Shown piece after piece: positions 8,625 through 18,982 of a DNA stretch of 64,000 nt. How positions within the stretch are numbered: the stretch's first letter is position 1; the number at the start of each line of letters is the position of its first letter. This stretch comes from CAVTLG01 sp963802635 (GTDB taxonomy: Bacteria; Chloroflexota; Ktedonobacteria; Ktedonobacterales; Ktedonobacteraceae), in assembly GCA_963802635.1 (NCBI GenBank), contig CAWDJJ010000001.1:1-64000 (forward strand), written 5' to 3'. The notes beneath the pieces are model-generated. The model saw nothing but the letters and a program-made list of their open reading frames with translations, was not told where the DNA came from and made no database searches. The translations under genes were made by a program, and so were the position numbers.

Positions 8625-9620
8625 GTGATTAAGTCGTTAGAGGCTATTTTTCGCCGTTTTATATTTCTTCTTCCAATGTTGTTCGTTCCAACGCTTATTG
8701 GTGTAGGGATTGTGTTTTTTCTACCGCGCAGCTATGAGTCTTCGGCAACTCTTTGGGCGTTAGAACGCTATGAGATTATTGGCGCGACTGGTGCGGAGAG
8801 TAATTTGAATGCTACACCGGCAGATACGCAGGCCACAGCCCTTTTAGAACTTCTCCAGACTCGCGCGTTCGATGTTGCCGTAGCAAACTCTACTGGTCTG
8901 AAGTCTACACTCAATTTGAGTCAACAAGATCTCTCGAATCCTGTATTGTTGGATAATGCATTGACCGCGAATATCTCTAAATATGTGCAAGTTACTTCTA
9001 CAGGGACAAATTTATATGTAATTACTTATACAAATGGCAATGCAGAGGTGGCAGCTCAAGTCGTATCAGCCGTTATCAAAGAATTTCAGGCGCAAGGTCA
9101 GACCTTTACCGTCGTTGAAGGTCAAGATCTTTTGCAGACCTATCAAGGCCAGTTGGCAAAGGCCCAAAGTGCGTCTGACACTGCTACCAAGAATGAGTCT
9201 GCCTATCTTGCAGGTCATCCAGGTGCGGCAACTGCAAATGATCCACAGTATCTCCAGCTTGATGCGACGCGTCAGCAATCAGAGGCGACTGTACAGAATA
9301 TTCAATCAACGATTGCCACTTTGAATCAGGAGATCGCAACTCAAAGCACAGGAAAAGGCGCTTTTTTCCGGACGCTTGATTCTCCTCAAAAAGCGCTGTC
9401 ACCAAAATCGCGCTCGAAGCTCTTTCTTACTGGTGGCGGTGTTGGGGCGGCAATTGGATTGCTTGTATGCATTATCTATATTCTGATGATTGTTCGTCGT
9501 GATCGTAGTTTGTATACCGCTCTCGATGTGCAAAGGGCAACTTCCTATCCTGTGCTTATGCAGGTTCCTCAGCTCTCCAAAGCGACAAAGGCACTTCTGA
9601 CTGCACATACTGGCAGATAG
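8625..9620 (+). CDS. Wzz-type polysaccharide chain-length / co-polymerase protein
   Basis: One membrane helix lies near the start (FIFLLPMLFVPTLIGVGIVF) and another near the end (TGGGVGAAIGLLVCIIYILM). Between them is an extracytoplasmic region with a coiled-coil stretch (DLLQTYQGQLAKAQSASDTA, and later TIATLNQEIA), and a short cytoplasmic tail follows. This is the organisation of polysaccharide co-polymerases that set chain length with a BY-kinase partner, which is encoded next. The GTG at 8625 is preferred because AAGGGGAG lies four bases upstream; an in-frame ATG at 8604 has no ribosome site. The upstream ~260 bp divergent spacer should contain promoters for this gene and the flippase. Confidence 0.82.
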   Translation: MIKSLEAIFRRFIFLLPMLFVPTLIGVGIVFFLPRSYESSATLWALERYEIIGATGAESNLNATPADTQATALLELLQTRAFDVAVANSTGLKSTLNLSQQDLSNPVLLDNALTANISKYVQVTSTGTNLYVITYTNGNAEVAAQVVSAVIKEFQAQGQTFTVVEGQDLLQTYQGQLAKAQSASDTATKNESAYLAGHPGAATANDPQYLQLDATRQQSEATVQNIQSTIATLNQEIATQSTGKGAFFRTLDSPQKALSPKSRSKLFLTGGGVGAAIGLLVCIIYILMIVRRDRSLYTALDVQRATSYPVLMQVPQLSKATKALLTAHTGR

Positions 9621-9788
9621 TGACATTCGAGTTGTTTTAACTGTAAAATCGTATTGTGTCTTGAGTGAGTTACCTGTCCAAACAGTTGCCTTTGTCTGCT
9701 GTGGAGAAGACGAAGGTGGTAAAATCACATGGGGATGGTAGAAGTTTTTTAACCTGTAAAGTATTATTTGAGATAATGAGAGAGATCG

Positions 9789-10597
9789 ATGTCTGAAAAT
9801 ACAAGTTTGTCTTCTACAGACAAGATGAAAGCGGTCAGATCAGTAAATTTGTCTGAACCCACTAGACCTACTATGCCAATTGTGTCTGCGGGTCCTGCAA
9901 AATCTGCTATGCCGATTGTATCTGCGGACCCTGCTATTCAGCTTTCTTCCCAGCCAAACTTGAAGCGTTTGACGGAAGAAGAGCGAGCGTTGCGCATGCG
10001 TTGCGGACAGCTAGGCGTTTCTGTGCTTTACCAGGGACATACGACGGTGCATAGCCTGGGTTTTACTAGCGCGATTGCCGGTGAGGGTAAAACGTTCCTG
10101 GCAAAGATGACAGCAGAAGTAATGGCGATGGACAATGAGATACCTGTCACATTGCTAGAGTGTAATTGGGAGCATCCGACCCTTAAGGCGGACTATGATC
10201 TGCCTCTGGCCCTGGCCTGTCTGAGTGGTTACTGGGAAAATGTTCATTGGAGGCCATTCGCCAGCCCGTGGGACCCAATCTAACGGTTATTCCAGCGGGT
10301 GATAGCACATATAACGCGACGAGATTGTTGCGAACGTTGCAGCAGAGAGGGATGTATAGTGTATTGACAAACACAAATGAGGTGCTTGTTGTGGACCTTC
10401 CAGCGATTGTCACAACGCCTTATGGGCCATTTGCGGCTCATCTTGTTGATACGCTTATTCTCGTCGTGCGCATGGGGGTAACACCTGAGTCATTTGTGAT
10501 AGAGGCGCATAACTATCTTGAGGATTTGCCCGTGCATGGTGTCATTCTCAATCAGGTCGTCAGCCATTTACCACGCTGGCTACAGCGCGTACTTTAG
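9789..10597 (+). CDS. BY-kinase-like (CpsD/CapB-type) ATPase, degenerate and frameshifted
   Basis: The chain has a disordered N-terminus with a duplicated MPIVSAGPAKSA/MPIVSADPA unit, then a P-loop GEGKTFLA inside TSAIAGEGKT, the usual Walker A position of bacterial tyrosine kinases of polysaccharide export. VTLLECNW stands where Walker A-prime normally has a DxD-type sequence, and VLVVDLPAIV is Walker B-like. The second half lies in another frame; reading across a one-base shift near 10210 gives GLSEWLLGKCSLEAI, as in the family. No C-terminal tyrosine cluster is present. Kinase activity is therefore doubtful, and it may act only as an ATPase partner of the upstream chain-length protein. Confidence 0.78.
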
Positions 10598-10607
10598 GGA
10601 GAACGCC

Positions 10608-10751
10608 ATGAAGAACGTTTTTGTCCTGCTGGTCTTTTTTCTGGCAATAGGGGTATTTGCTCGCTCGTACAACCGCAAGGTACGTATGATCATGAGCGTG
10701 GGAATCATCGCAGTGTTTCTCTACCTGTATGTTTCCCTGTACATTGCATGA
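10608..10751 (+). CDS. Small membrane protein, 47 residues
   Basis: The ATG at 10608 has AGGGAGA seven bases upstream and begins 11 bp after the ATPase stop. The product has two hydrophobic segments (VFVLLVFFLAIGVF and MIMSVGIIAVFLYLYVSLYI) separated by a basic SYNRKVR loop. It is in operon spacing with the O-antigen-ligase-like gene, which starts 8 bp after it. No family was recognised; a small helper of the polysaccharide machinery is plausible. Confidence 0.65.
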   Translation: MKNVFVLLVFFLAIGVFARSYNRKVRMIMSVGIIAVFLYLYVSLYIA

Positions 10752-10758
10752 GTGAGCT

Positions 10759-12353
10759 ATGAGAAAACAATCATTGACCATTTCTACACTTGAGAGTACG
10801 GCAAGTAGTCTCGTATCTGCCCGTAAACGGCATGATATGTTGCTCTTCATCGTGCTCTTCGTCATGCTTGTGAGTCTTACCCCTGTGCTCGTCTTCTGGG
10901 GGATGGCAACCAGTTTCGGCGTTGTGATCGGGGTAGTGGGGGCATTGGTGCTAACGGTTGCCATTATACGTTGGCCGGTGCTGGGTTTGTATCTCGTTGC
11001 CGGTTCTGCCTTTATGATCGAGCAAGAGGCACTCCCCACCCCTATCATCACCGATCATCTGTATGTTTTTTACTGGCCGCCGCAACTAGAGGGTTTCATT
11101 GAACGTCCCATCGGTCTCCTGATCCTCGCTTCCCTCTTCATCTGGCTTATTTACCGATTTGTACAACGCCAACCATTGCTACGTGGTGGTGCGCTCCTGT
11201 GGCCTTTCCTGTTCTATATGTTCTGTGTCGTAGGTAGCGGACTCTATGGTCTGGCTAGTGGTGGCACCCTCAAAATCGTGGTCGTGGAATTCAGGCCCTT
11301 CTGGTACACATTTCTCTGCTATATCCTGGCCTATAATTTCGTGACACGCAAGAGCCATGTACGCAGTTTCTTCTGGTTAGCCATCGTGAGTGCTGGTGTA
11401 AAAGCGCTCCAGGGTCTCTATGTCTACCTGATTGTGTATCATGGCAATCTCGATGGACAGGACACGATTATGTCGCATGAAGAATCGTTCTTCTTTGTGG
11501 CTCTGCTCTTGCTCATCGTGATCTTTTGCCTCCACTATCGCTATCGCCCGCAATTGATTGCCGCTCTCTGCATCATGCCAGCGGTGATTGTCGCTCTGGT
11601 TGCTAATCAGCGCAGAACAGACTATATTGCTCTGATCGTGGGTATAGGTGTGGCGTGGCTGCTGGTATTCCAGATCAAGCCAAAGGCACGCAAACAATTG
11701 TTGCTGCTTATGATTGTGTGTGCCACACTCGGCACTGCCTATGTGCTGGCCTTTGCTCACAGTAGTGGATCTCTGGCCTCACCAGCACGTGCTATCGTGG
11801 CCGTTTTCAATCCTTCCGCATCTGATACCAGAGATGCATCATCAAATCTCTATCGTGTAGCTGAAGATGATGATTTGAAGGCTACTGTAAAGCAGTATCC
11901 GCTGGGTGTGGGCTTAGGCAAGCCGTTTCTCCAGCCACAATCTTTGGAAAGCCTCTTTCCACAGATTTCTCTGATGACCCCTACTACAATTATGTCCCGC
12001 ATAACACGATTTACTGGTTATGGGCAGACCTGGGACCGATAGGCTACTTTGCCTTCTGGCTGCTAATTGGCTCTGTGATCATTCGTGGATGTATCATTGC
12101 GCGCCAGTTGAAGGACCCCTATTTGCAGGTAGTGGCGATCTATATCGTAGCGGTTACTGTGATGGAAGTGATTGTGGCGTTCGCCGACTATCAACTCTTC
12201 TTCTATCGCAATGTGATAGATCTGGGACTGCTCTGTGGTCTGCTGGTCAAATTACCTCTGTTAGATCAAGAGCAAAAGGAAGTGTCAATTGATGAATTTG
12301 CTAATGGTGTGCCCGTTCCCACCGAGTCTCTCGTGGGGAGCAAGCACTCGTAG
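10759..12353 (+). CDS. O-antigen ligase-like / polymerase membrane protein, frameshifted
   Basis: This is a polytopic protein with about 12 hydrophobic segments and a large periplasmic-type loop before the last helices, the layout of Wzy/WaaL proteins. NQRRTDYIALIVGIG resembles the conserved R/G-rich WaaL segment and VGLGKPF is near the conserved late region. The reading frame breaks near 11968: the second frame continues as DPYYNYVPHNTIYWLWADLG, where VPHN is the characteristic His motif of O-antigen ligases. It should polymerise or transfer the exopolysaccharide. The end is uncertain. The frame followed here runs to 12353 and overlaps the next gene by 62 bp, while another frame stops at 12292 in a TGATG overlap with the next start. 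Confidence 0.8.
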
Positions 12354-13482
12354 CTATTATCTTCTCGATGCACTGGCACGTGAATATAGCGTCTCACTGG
12401 TTGTATTAACGGCTGATGTGCATGATGCTGCACAGGATAGCGAGCTTGCAAAGATGCAACTGAAGCGGTTCGTTAAGGTGCCGCTACCGCAGGCATTCCA
12501 GCACAAGCGCAAGCACCAGATCCTTAGTGTGCTGCGCGGGAGGTCGCGTTTATTAGATGCCTATCATATTCCGACTATGCAGGAGCTACTCGATGACCTC
12601 TTCTCACAAGATCACTATGACGTGGTTTTCTTTGAGAGTGTCTTTATGGCAGATTATCGTTTGCCAGAAGGGGTCACGGTGATCATTGACCAGCATAACA
12701 TCGAATATGAGTTGCTTTATCGCACCTATCAACGCGAAAAATCGCTCGCTCGTAAATGGTATAACTGGTGGGAAAGTCGTCAGCTCAAACCGGTTGAGTT
12801 AGCGCGTTGTCGCCAGGCGCAAGGGGTGCTGGTAACAAGCGAACGAGAAGCCTTGCTGTTGAAGTCTTTCTTACCTCATACTGGGATTGCCGTTGTTCCC
12901 AATGGCGTCGATACTGAGGTATTTCAGGAGGCTAGCCAGCAGCAACAGGTGCCAGAAAGCATTATCTTTACTGGTACCATGAATTATTACCCTAACATTG
13001 ATGCAGTACTCTTTTTTGCGCGCGAGTGCTGGCCGCTTATTCGCTCGCGCGTTCCCAATGCGACATGGCAAATTGTCGGCAAGGACCCGCCACCAGAGGT
13101 ACAGGATCTGGCGCAGTTGCCGGGTGTTTCTGTAACTGGGAGTGTTCCTGATGTGAAACCATATCTGGCTGCTGCGTCTGTTGCTATTGCTCCTTTGCTT
13201 ATAGGTAGTGGTACGCGCCTCAAGATTCTTGAAGCTTTTGCCATGGGTAAGGCGGTTGTTTCAACCAGTCTAGGATGCGAGGGATTAGCCGTCGTAGCGG
13301 GTGAACATCTGCTGGTGGCAGATCAACCGAAGCTATTGGCACAGTCCATCGTAGATTTGCTGCACAATGAGGAGCAACGTACTGCGTTGGGAAATGCGGG
13401 TCGCGTGCTGGCCGAAAGCACCTATAGCTGGAAACGCTGTGGCAATGATGCTTTACGCGCATTAGAGAAATTCATGAGGTGA
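12292..13482 (+). CDS. Glycosyltransferase family 4
   Basis: This intact protein of ~396 residues has a GT-B fold. The N-terminal half has SWGASTRSYYLLDALA and a DQHNIEYELL segment typical of this subgroup. The C-terminal nucleotide-sugar domain shows NGVDTEVF, IIFTGTMNYYPNIDAV and GSGTRLKILEAFAMGKAVVS, which carries the E-x7-E-like donor site. It adds a sugar from an NDP donor to the growing lipid-linked unit on the cytoplasmic face. The ATG at 12292 has AAGGAAG upstream; a TTG immediately precedes it. It overlaps the ligase-like gene and is followed within 4 bp by the GT2 gene, so the set is clearly cotranscribed. Confidence 0.9.
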   Translation: MNLLMVCPFPPSLSWGASTRSYYLLDALAREYSVSLVVLTADVHDAAQDSELAKMQLKRFVKVPLPQAFQHKRKHQILSVLRGRSRLLDAYHIPTMQELLDDLFSQDHYDVVFFESVFMADYRLPEGVTVIIDQHNIEYELLYRTYQREKSLARKWYNWWESRQLKPVELARCRQAQGVLVTSEREALLLKSFLPHTGIAVVPNGVDTEVFQEASQQQQVPESIIFTGTMNYYPNIDAVLFFARECWPLIRSRVPNATWQIVGKDPPPEVQDLAQLPGVSVTGSVPDVKPYLAAASVAIAPLLIGSGTRLKILEAFAMGKAVVSTSLGCEGLAVVAGEHLLVADQPKLLAQSIVDLLHNEEQRTALGNAGRVLAESTYSWKRCGNDALRALEKFMR

Positions 13483-13485
13483 GTC

Positions 13486-14711
13486 TTGATAGCTACCTTG
13501 CAATTTTTACGCTGGCTTCTGCTGGCGGTCGAGTTAGTGTTTGCCTGTCCTATTGTGTATCTGTGTATTGTCTCGTTCTCCGCGCTGCTGACACAGCGCA
13601 GGCGTGCGACGCAAATAGCGCAAGAAGGCCCATTGGTTGCTGCGCAGACAAGATTTGCGCTGTTGATTCCCGCGCACGATGAAGAAATCGTACTCAGTAC
13701 GTTGCTAGAAAGCCTCGCGCAACTTACCTATCCAAAGGAGCTGTATCGTGTCTACGTGATAGCCGATAATTGCACGGATAAGACGGCGGAATTGGCACGT
13801 CAATTCGATGGTGTACAGGTATACGAACGTTTCGATCAGCAGAAGCGTGGGAAAGGCTATGCATTGAATTGGATGTGGCAACAGTTGGAGGAGAGCCAGC
13901 AGGTGTTTGATGCCTATATCGTTCTTGATGCCGACTCCGTTGTCAACCCAGACGTTCTTACACGTGTTTGACAGAGAACTGGTACGTGGGGCGAAAGCGT
14001 TGCAGGCATGTAACACCGTTTTGAATGTAACGGAATCTCCCAGCACCGCTTTGCGTTGGGTCGCACTCACCCTGGTCAATCATGTTCGTCCACTCGGCAG
14101 AAATGGCCTTGGTTGTTCCGCTACACTCACGGGTAACGGGATGTGTTTAAGCCATGAGATTCTACAGCGTTATCCCTGGCAGGCATTTGGCATCGCAGAA
14201 GACTATCAATACTACCTTACGCTTGTTCAGCATGGAGTGCGCGTGTCTTATGTACCAGAGGCGATAGTTCGTTCCCAAATGCCTGTAACATTCCAGCAGA
14301 TGCGTACGTCAGGATGTGCGTTGGGAAGCTAGCTGCTCCCCAGCAATCACAATGGCGTTTGGCATTGCAATTGTTAAGAGCAGGGCTGCGTACAAGAAGT
14401 ATTGTGCCTCTCGAAGCTGTAGCAGAGCTACTGACACCCCCATTATCACTACTGGTCGCCGCTTGCTTGCTTATCTGTGTTGCCTCATTGCTCCTCTGGT
14501 TCCCGTTGGCAATGCTCGGCCGGTCTCTGCTTGCGTGGCGTTGCCTATTACATAGCGACCGCCTTTTATCTATTACGTCGCTCCACCGGCAGTTTACAAA
14601 GCCCTTCTGCATGCACCCGGTTTTGTGCTGTGGAAATTATGGGTCTTCTTTGTCCTTAGCAGGAGTAGGAAACATACGAAGGAATGGGTACGTACTGCGC
14701 GTACATCCTGA
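13486..14711 (+). pseudogene. Membrane glycosyltransferase family 2, multiply frameshifted
   Basis: The first frame gives an N-terminal membrane helix and a GT-A domain with FALLIPAHDEE, YVIADNCTDKT and IVLDADSVV (the DxD region). After a shift near 13965 the second frame continues with LTGNGMCLSHEILQRYPW and IAEDYQYYLTLVQHGVRV, where ED is the catalytic region. Two more shifts near 14305-14340 lead to QDVRWEAS and QWRLALQLLRAG, and a fourth near 14500-14580 leads to VYKALLHAPGFVLWKLWVFF and EWVRTARTS, matching the normal end of this family. The TTG start at 13486 follows GAGGTGA. A complete protein would have ~405 residues. Either the gene is dead or the sequence here is poor. Confidence 0.75.
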
Positions 14712-14723
14712 TAGAGGCATATT

Positions 14724-16022
14724 TTGAAAGCGTTTAACTCCAAAGAAGTTTCATTCTCTGTTCCGATGATGGTGAAAGTGGGTGAGTTTATGTCTTCGGT
14801 TCGTGTTTGTGCAATTACCTATGACTTTTATCCTTTTGATGTCCTTGTGCGTCGAACGGCTGAGGCTGCCGCCAGTGCTGGTTACACCTCTCATGTTATC
14901 TGTCTGAGGGAACCAGAACAGAAAGCCTATGAGGTTTGCGATGGAGTACATGTCTACCGTCTCTCGTTCAATCGTGGCTTTGGTCGTTCGTTAGTATTGG
15001 CGCTCATAGGTTGGACCATGTTTCTATTCCTGGCTGCTGTAAAGGTAACATTTCTACATCTCAAGCAAAAGTATGATGTGATTCATGTCCATAATATGCC
15101 AGATTTCCTGGTCTTCGCTGCGCTTATACCGAAACTTTTAGGGGCAAAGATTATTTTAGAGGTACAGGATGTCTCTCCTGAGTTGATGGCTGCGAAGGCA
15201 AAGGGACGCTTGCGCAGCGTGATTCTGCGTCTCGCTATGTGGCAAGAGTACATTTCCGCTGCGTTTGCTGATTATGTGATTACTGTGGGCTGGCCTTTTG
15301 AGGAGACTCTTGCTCAAGCGTGGCATTCCTGCTAAGAAGCTCTCCAGCATTCTCAATAGCGCTGACCCTCGTCTCTTCCCAGAAGCGCAACGCACAGAGC
15401 CTTCTGTAGAGCCAGCCAGTGAGAAGCGTCCACTCATTCTTATGTATCATGGCACGTTGGCGACACGTAACGGCGTGGATGCTGCTATTCATGCGCTTGT
15501 ACAAGCCGCAAAACAGCTCCATATCTACGTCTGGATATTAAGGGACGTGGAGAAGCTTTACCCTACCTGAAACAACTCGTGCAAGAGTTGGGGATGAGCG
15601 ATCACGTCGTCTTTACTGATCCCTGCCCTTCTGAGGAACTGGTCGATTTTGTCAAGCACGGTGACATCGGCATCATTCCTTATCGTTCAGATGGCTTTAT
15701 GGATCTGGTTCTGCCTACAAAAGCTTACGAGTTTGCCTTGATGCGTCGCCCTATTATTGCATCCAATACACCTGCAATTCGCTCTATGTTTCGTCCAGAG
15801 TCGCTGCTAGTGTGTGAACCAGCCAACGTAGATAGCTTCGCGGCAGCGATTGTTGATTTGTATCAGCATCCAGAGAAGCGCTTACAATTGGTTGCTAACG
15901 CTGAGCAAGACTATCTACCCTATCGATGGGAACTGATGTCAGAACGTTATCAGCAGATACTGGCTTCTTTGGCTCAGGCCACTGCCAGAAAGCGTGGCCG
16001 AGAAGCGCAGTTACAGAGCTAA
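14724..16022 (+). pseudogene. Glycosyltransferase family 4, two frameshifts
   Basis: The first part has RVCAITYDFYPFDVLVRRTA, DVIHVHNMPDFLVFAALIPK and LEVQDVSPEL, the normal N-terminal GT-B half of GT4 enzymes. A shift near 15300 leads to ILMYHGTLATRNGVDAAIHA, and a second near 15550 leads to KGRGEALPYLKQLVQELGMS, VVFTDPCPSEELVDFVKHGD and PTKAYEFALMRRPIIASN, the donor-binding half. The parts are in order and complete. The TTG start at 14724 has AGAGG upstream, but ATG codons at 14766-14790 are also possible. It lies 12 bp after the GT2 gene in the same operon. Confidence 0.75.
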
Positions 16023-16065
16023 AAATAATCATTAGTGGGTAGTATCTTAATGGGAGACTAGATGC

Positions 16066-17216
16066 ATGAAGGCACTCCTCATATTTGCACCAGAACAAGT
16101 ACGTTTGCCACGTGCTGAACAGCAACAGCATGAAGCTGCTGATGAATGTCCTCGCACGTTGCTTTTAGAGGACACTTTAAACGCGGATGTCATCGATGGC
16201 CTGTATCTGCAAATTTTTCAATCTCGCTCAATATTCAGGCGCTTTATTGGTAAATATATTCCTCCTGCGATATTGCAGGTGCTTATCGTGTATAAACTGC
16301 GGCAACGTTATGACGTCGTTGTAAGCTGGGACGACCGTTTTGCTCTGATCTATGCCTTTCTCTTACGGCTTACACGCTCTCGATCTCGTCATGTGGCGAT
16401 CCTTTCCTGGATGCCACCTCCCAAGAAAGCTTTTATGCTGAAAATGGTTCAGAAAGGTATTGATCGTATTATTCTGTGGAGTCAGACCCAAGGGATCTCC
16501 TGGTTGAGTTCTCTGGTATCTCTCCTGAAAGGATTGTGGTCATTCCTTATTTTGTGGATCAGAACTTCTGGCGACCGATGGATGAAGTCGCTGATAGTAT
16601 TTGCTCGATTGGCGACTCAAACCGCGATTATGCTACTCTTATCGAGGCGATGCGTGGACTCCCTATGCCATGCCATGTGGCTACGCGTGTTCAGCTTTTG
16701 GAACATCACAAGGGCGACTGGGGAGCAACAAGCGAGAGTCTGGCGCAGGTCGTAAGCTTACCCGACAACATTATCTGCAAAGCTGCCTCACCTTTTGAGC
16801 TACGTGCTCTCTATGCACATGCTCGTTTCGTCGTTGTTCCCCTATTCCCCAGCTTTCGAGACAATGGCATCACCGTTGTTGCTCAAGCTATGGCTATGGG
16901 CAAGGCGATCATTTGCTCCCATATTCAGGGGCAAGTTGAATTTCTAGAGCATGGTATTGATGGGATTTTTGTGCCCCCTGGTGACGTAGAGGCACTACGG
17001 GAGGCAATCCAGTATCTATGGGAGCATCCAGATAGAGCAGCGCAGATGGGCATGGAAGGCCGACGACGAGCTGAAGAGATCTTCGCGCTTGACTTTTTTG
17101 CCGTCAATGTTCGACAAGTTGTTGACGACGTCCTCACAGGGAACCGAACGGCTATTCCTACCATGGCCGAGAAAGCACGCGCGTTGAGCCGTGCAGTGCC
17201 TTCAAATGCTAGTTAG
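16066..17216 (+). CDS. Glycosyltransferase family 4-like, frameshifted
   Basis: The N-terminal half contains DVVVSWDDRFALIYAFLLRL and VAILSWMPPPKKAF. A one-base shift near 16475 leads to the donor-binding half, with ERIVVIPYFVDQNFWRPMDE, ICSIGDSNRDYATLIEAMRG, VPLFPSFRDNGITVVAQAMA and GKAIICSHIQGQVEFLEHGI. That order matches GT4 enzymes, including the DNG/E-x7-E-like donor region. GGGAG lies upstream of the ATG at 16066. It is the last gene of the plus-strand series and is followed by a strong hairpin at 17237-17274. Its specific sugar is unknown. Confidence 0.78.
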
Positions 17217-17236
17217 ATGTGTAATATTCTAAATGT

Positions 17237-17274
17237 GCAGATGAGCAATGTTCCACACGACATTGCTCATCTGC
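17237..17274. terminator. Bidirectional hairpin terminator
   Basis: GCAGATGAGCAATGT (17237-17251) pairs perfectly over 15 bp with ACATTGCTCATCTGC (17260-17274) across an 8-nt loop. It separates the convergent glycosyltransferase and SGNH genes. Confidence 0.85.
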
Positions 17275-17301
17275 ATGTAGTAGAGCAAAATTGTAGTTTT
17301 C

Positions 17302-18519
17302 CTAGCTCTTATAAACTTCTGTCAATAGGGTGTTGACCCACTGCTGGCGATATGCGTCAAATCCGGCATCGGTCGGATGGATATTATCGCTGGAAATCAG
17401 ATTCTGGTGGCTCTGAAAGAAGCTCCACAGGTTTGGGCCATGAATGATCTGAGGAAAGGCCGTGTATAATTTAGTGATCTGCGCATTCAACGCAGGCGCA
17501 CAGCGCTGGATGTTGGTATTTCTGCCCCAGGGAATAAATGGTATCAACGGTGTTTTGCCTGCATGTAGAACATCTTGTACTAGCGTGACATAGTTATTGT
17601 AGAATGTCTCTGGGTTGACACAAGAAAGTGCGTCATTTGTGCCATAACTCAGCCCAACATACTTTCCCGGAAACAACCCCAACCAGGTATTAAGATTTTT
17701 CACCGCGTCGGAACTGGTCAAGTAGCCGATCCCACCCGATTCTTGCACTGGGTAATCGTTGGGTAGATGTGCATTGACCAATTGCGCGAAGGCTGCTGTT
17801 CCGTTCAGGGTGTCATGGTCCATCGCACCGGCGGTGATCAAATCACCATAAAAGATCCAATCATCAGTAAGCGCACTGCTAGCATCGTACACATCCATAT
17901 TAATACTGGCATCATAATTTTCATAACTGCCGTCAATGGCAGTGATATTGAGTCGCAGCCAGTTATTGCCAGCCATGGTAATCACTGCTTGGCGTGAATG
18001 GTAATGGTTTCCATGCACAGTCACCAATGTTTTCCAGCCTGTTGTGGGAGGTTGGCCTCCGCCGACAGCGGCGTTGACATCGATGGTGTAGCTCTCTGGC
18101 AGATTATAAGCTGCATCGCCGATAACCGTATGATCATAGTTTCCTGTCTCGTTATACCAGACAACGAGCACCTTACTTCTTTTATTCGCAGGCACACCTG
18201 AGAGATCGTATGCCAGCCAGGCTGCGCCGTTTGATCTCCAAGTTGTATCGTAGCTATTGTCATTGGCATTCGTCGCAGGGTAAGCTTCGGAGGACGCGAA
18301 TACCGGTACGTTACGACTGATCAGCGCTCCGACTGAAGAAGCTTTTTGTGGCGTGGAACCAGTTGTAGAATGTAGTGTGGAAACAACTGTAGCGTTACTG
18401 CTTGCTGCTGAGTGAAGCCGACTTTCCAGCGCATGCAGGATATGTGGTGAAAATGGTAGCACGACAAGCAAGGCAACAAGTAAAATGACGATAAGTATGA
18501 TAAGTGGCAATTTTCTCAT
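17302..18519 (-). CDS. Membrane-anchored SGNH-fold protein with N-terminal beta domain; catalytic serine replaced
   Basis: The ATG at 18519 opens on a membrane anchor/signal (KLPLIILIVILLVALLVVLP). A beta-rich region follows at about residues 65-215 (FASSEAYPATNANDNSYDTT, WLAYDLSG), resembling discoidin-like carbohydrate-binding domains, and then an SGNH hydrolase domain. Block I reads FYGDLITAGAM, where the family has GDS: the nucleophile position (residue 227, codon 17841-17839) is TTG Leu, one base from TCG Ser. Block III (YGTNDALS) and block V (SDNIHPTDAG, Asp and His of the triad) are intact. Family members de-esterify surface glycans; this copy may only bind. It lies beside the exopolysaccharide genes and is convergent with them. 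Confidence 0.82.
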   Translation of the reverse strand: MRKLPLIILIVILLVALLVVLPFSPHILHALESRLHSAASSNATVVSTLHSTTGSTPQKASSVGALISRNVPVFASSEAYPATNANDNSYDTTWRSNGAAWLAYDLSGVPANKRSKVLVVWYNETGNYDHTVIGDAAYNLPESYTIDVNAAVGGGQPPTTGWKTLVTVHGNHYHSRQAVITMAGNNWLRLNITAIDGSYENYDASINMDVYDASSALTDDWIFYGDLITAGAMDHDTLNGTAAFAQLVNAHLPNDYPVQESGGIGYLTSSDAVKNLNTWLGLFPGKYVGLSYGTNDALSCVNPETFYNNYVTLVQDVLHAGKTPLIPFIPWGRNTNIQRCAPALNAQITKLYTAFPQIIHGPNLWSFFQSHQNLISSDNIHPTDAGFDAYRQQWVNTLLTEVYKS

Positions 18520-18982
18520 TGGGTAATTCCCGCAATGAATGTATTTATCAACGCTCGCAACGTGATCATATATACCCCTTTCAATGTATGCAAGGCAAAG
18601 CAACTATTCATCTCATTCTCTATCTTCACTTTATAGAGCTTTTCTGTGATAAGTAGGTGTCTTTGCCGTTAAGATGACGTTGTGAAATAATCCCACTGGT
18701 TGATATTGGACTACTCGACAAAAAAGGGTATTCTCATAGAATATCTACGCATAGAAGGATATTTCGCAACCATAATATAAGAAATATTCACCACTTCTTT
18801 ACCACACAGCTATTACACTTGCATTTGACCATGGTATTATTAACTTGATCAATAGACTCCATCACCCTAACGGCATTCCTATGCTATAACAACAATCGTG
18901 TATAGAGATATATCAAAAAAACAGATAGTAGGGCAAAACAAATGCGTTCTCTCTTATAAAAGAATGCATAAAGGATGAGATA
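18520..18982. other. Divergent intergenic region
   Basis: About 460 bp of AT-rich spacer lies between the SGNH gene and the next plus-strand glycosyltransferase. It must hold both promoters. No confident -35/-10 pair, small gene or strong hairpin was recognised. Confidence 0.4.

Noticed and set aside
12020..12292. Separate 90-residue frame ending TGATG before the GT4 gene
   Set aside because: Most of it is a shadow of the ligase-like C-terminus; kept only as a possible alternative end.
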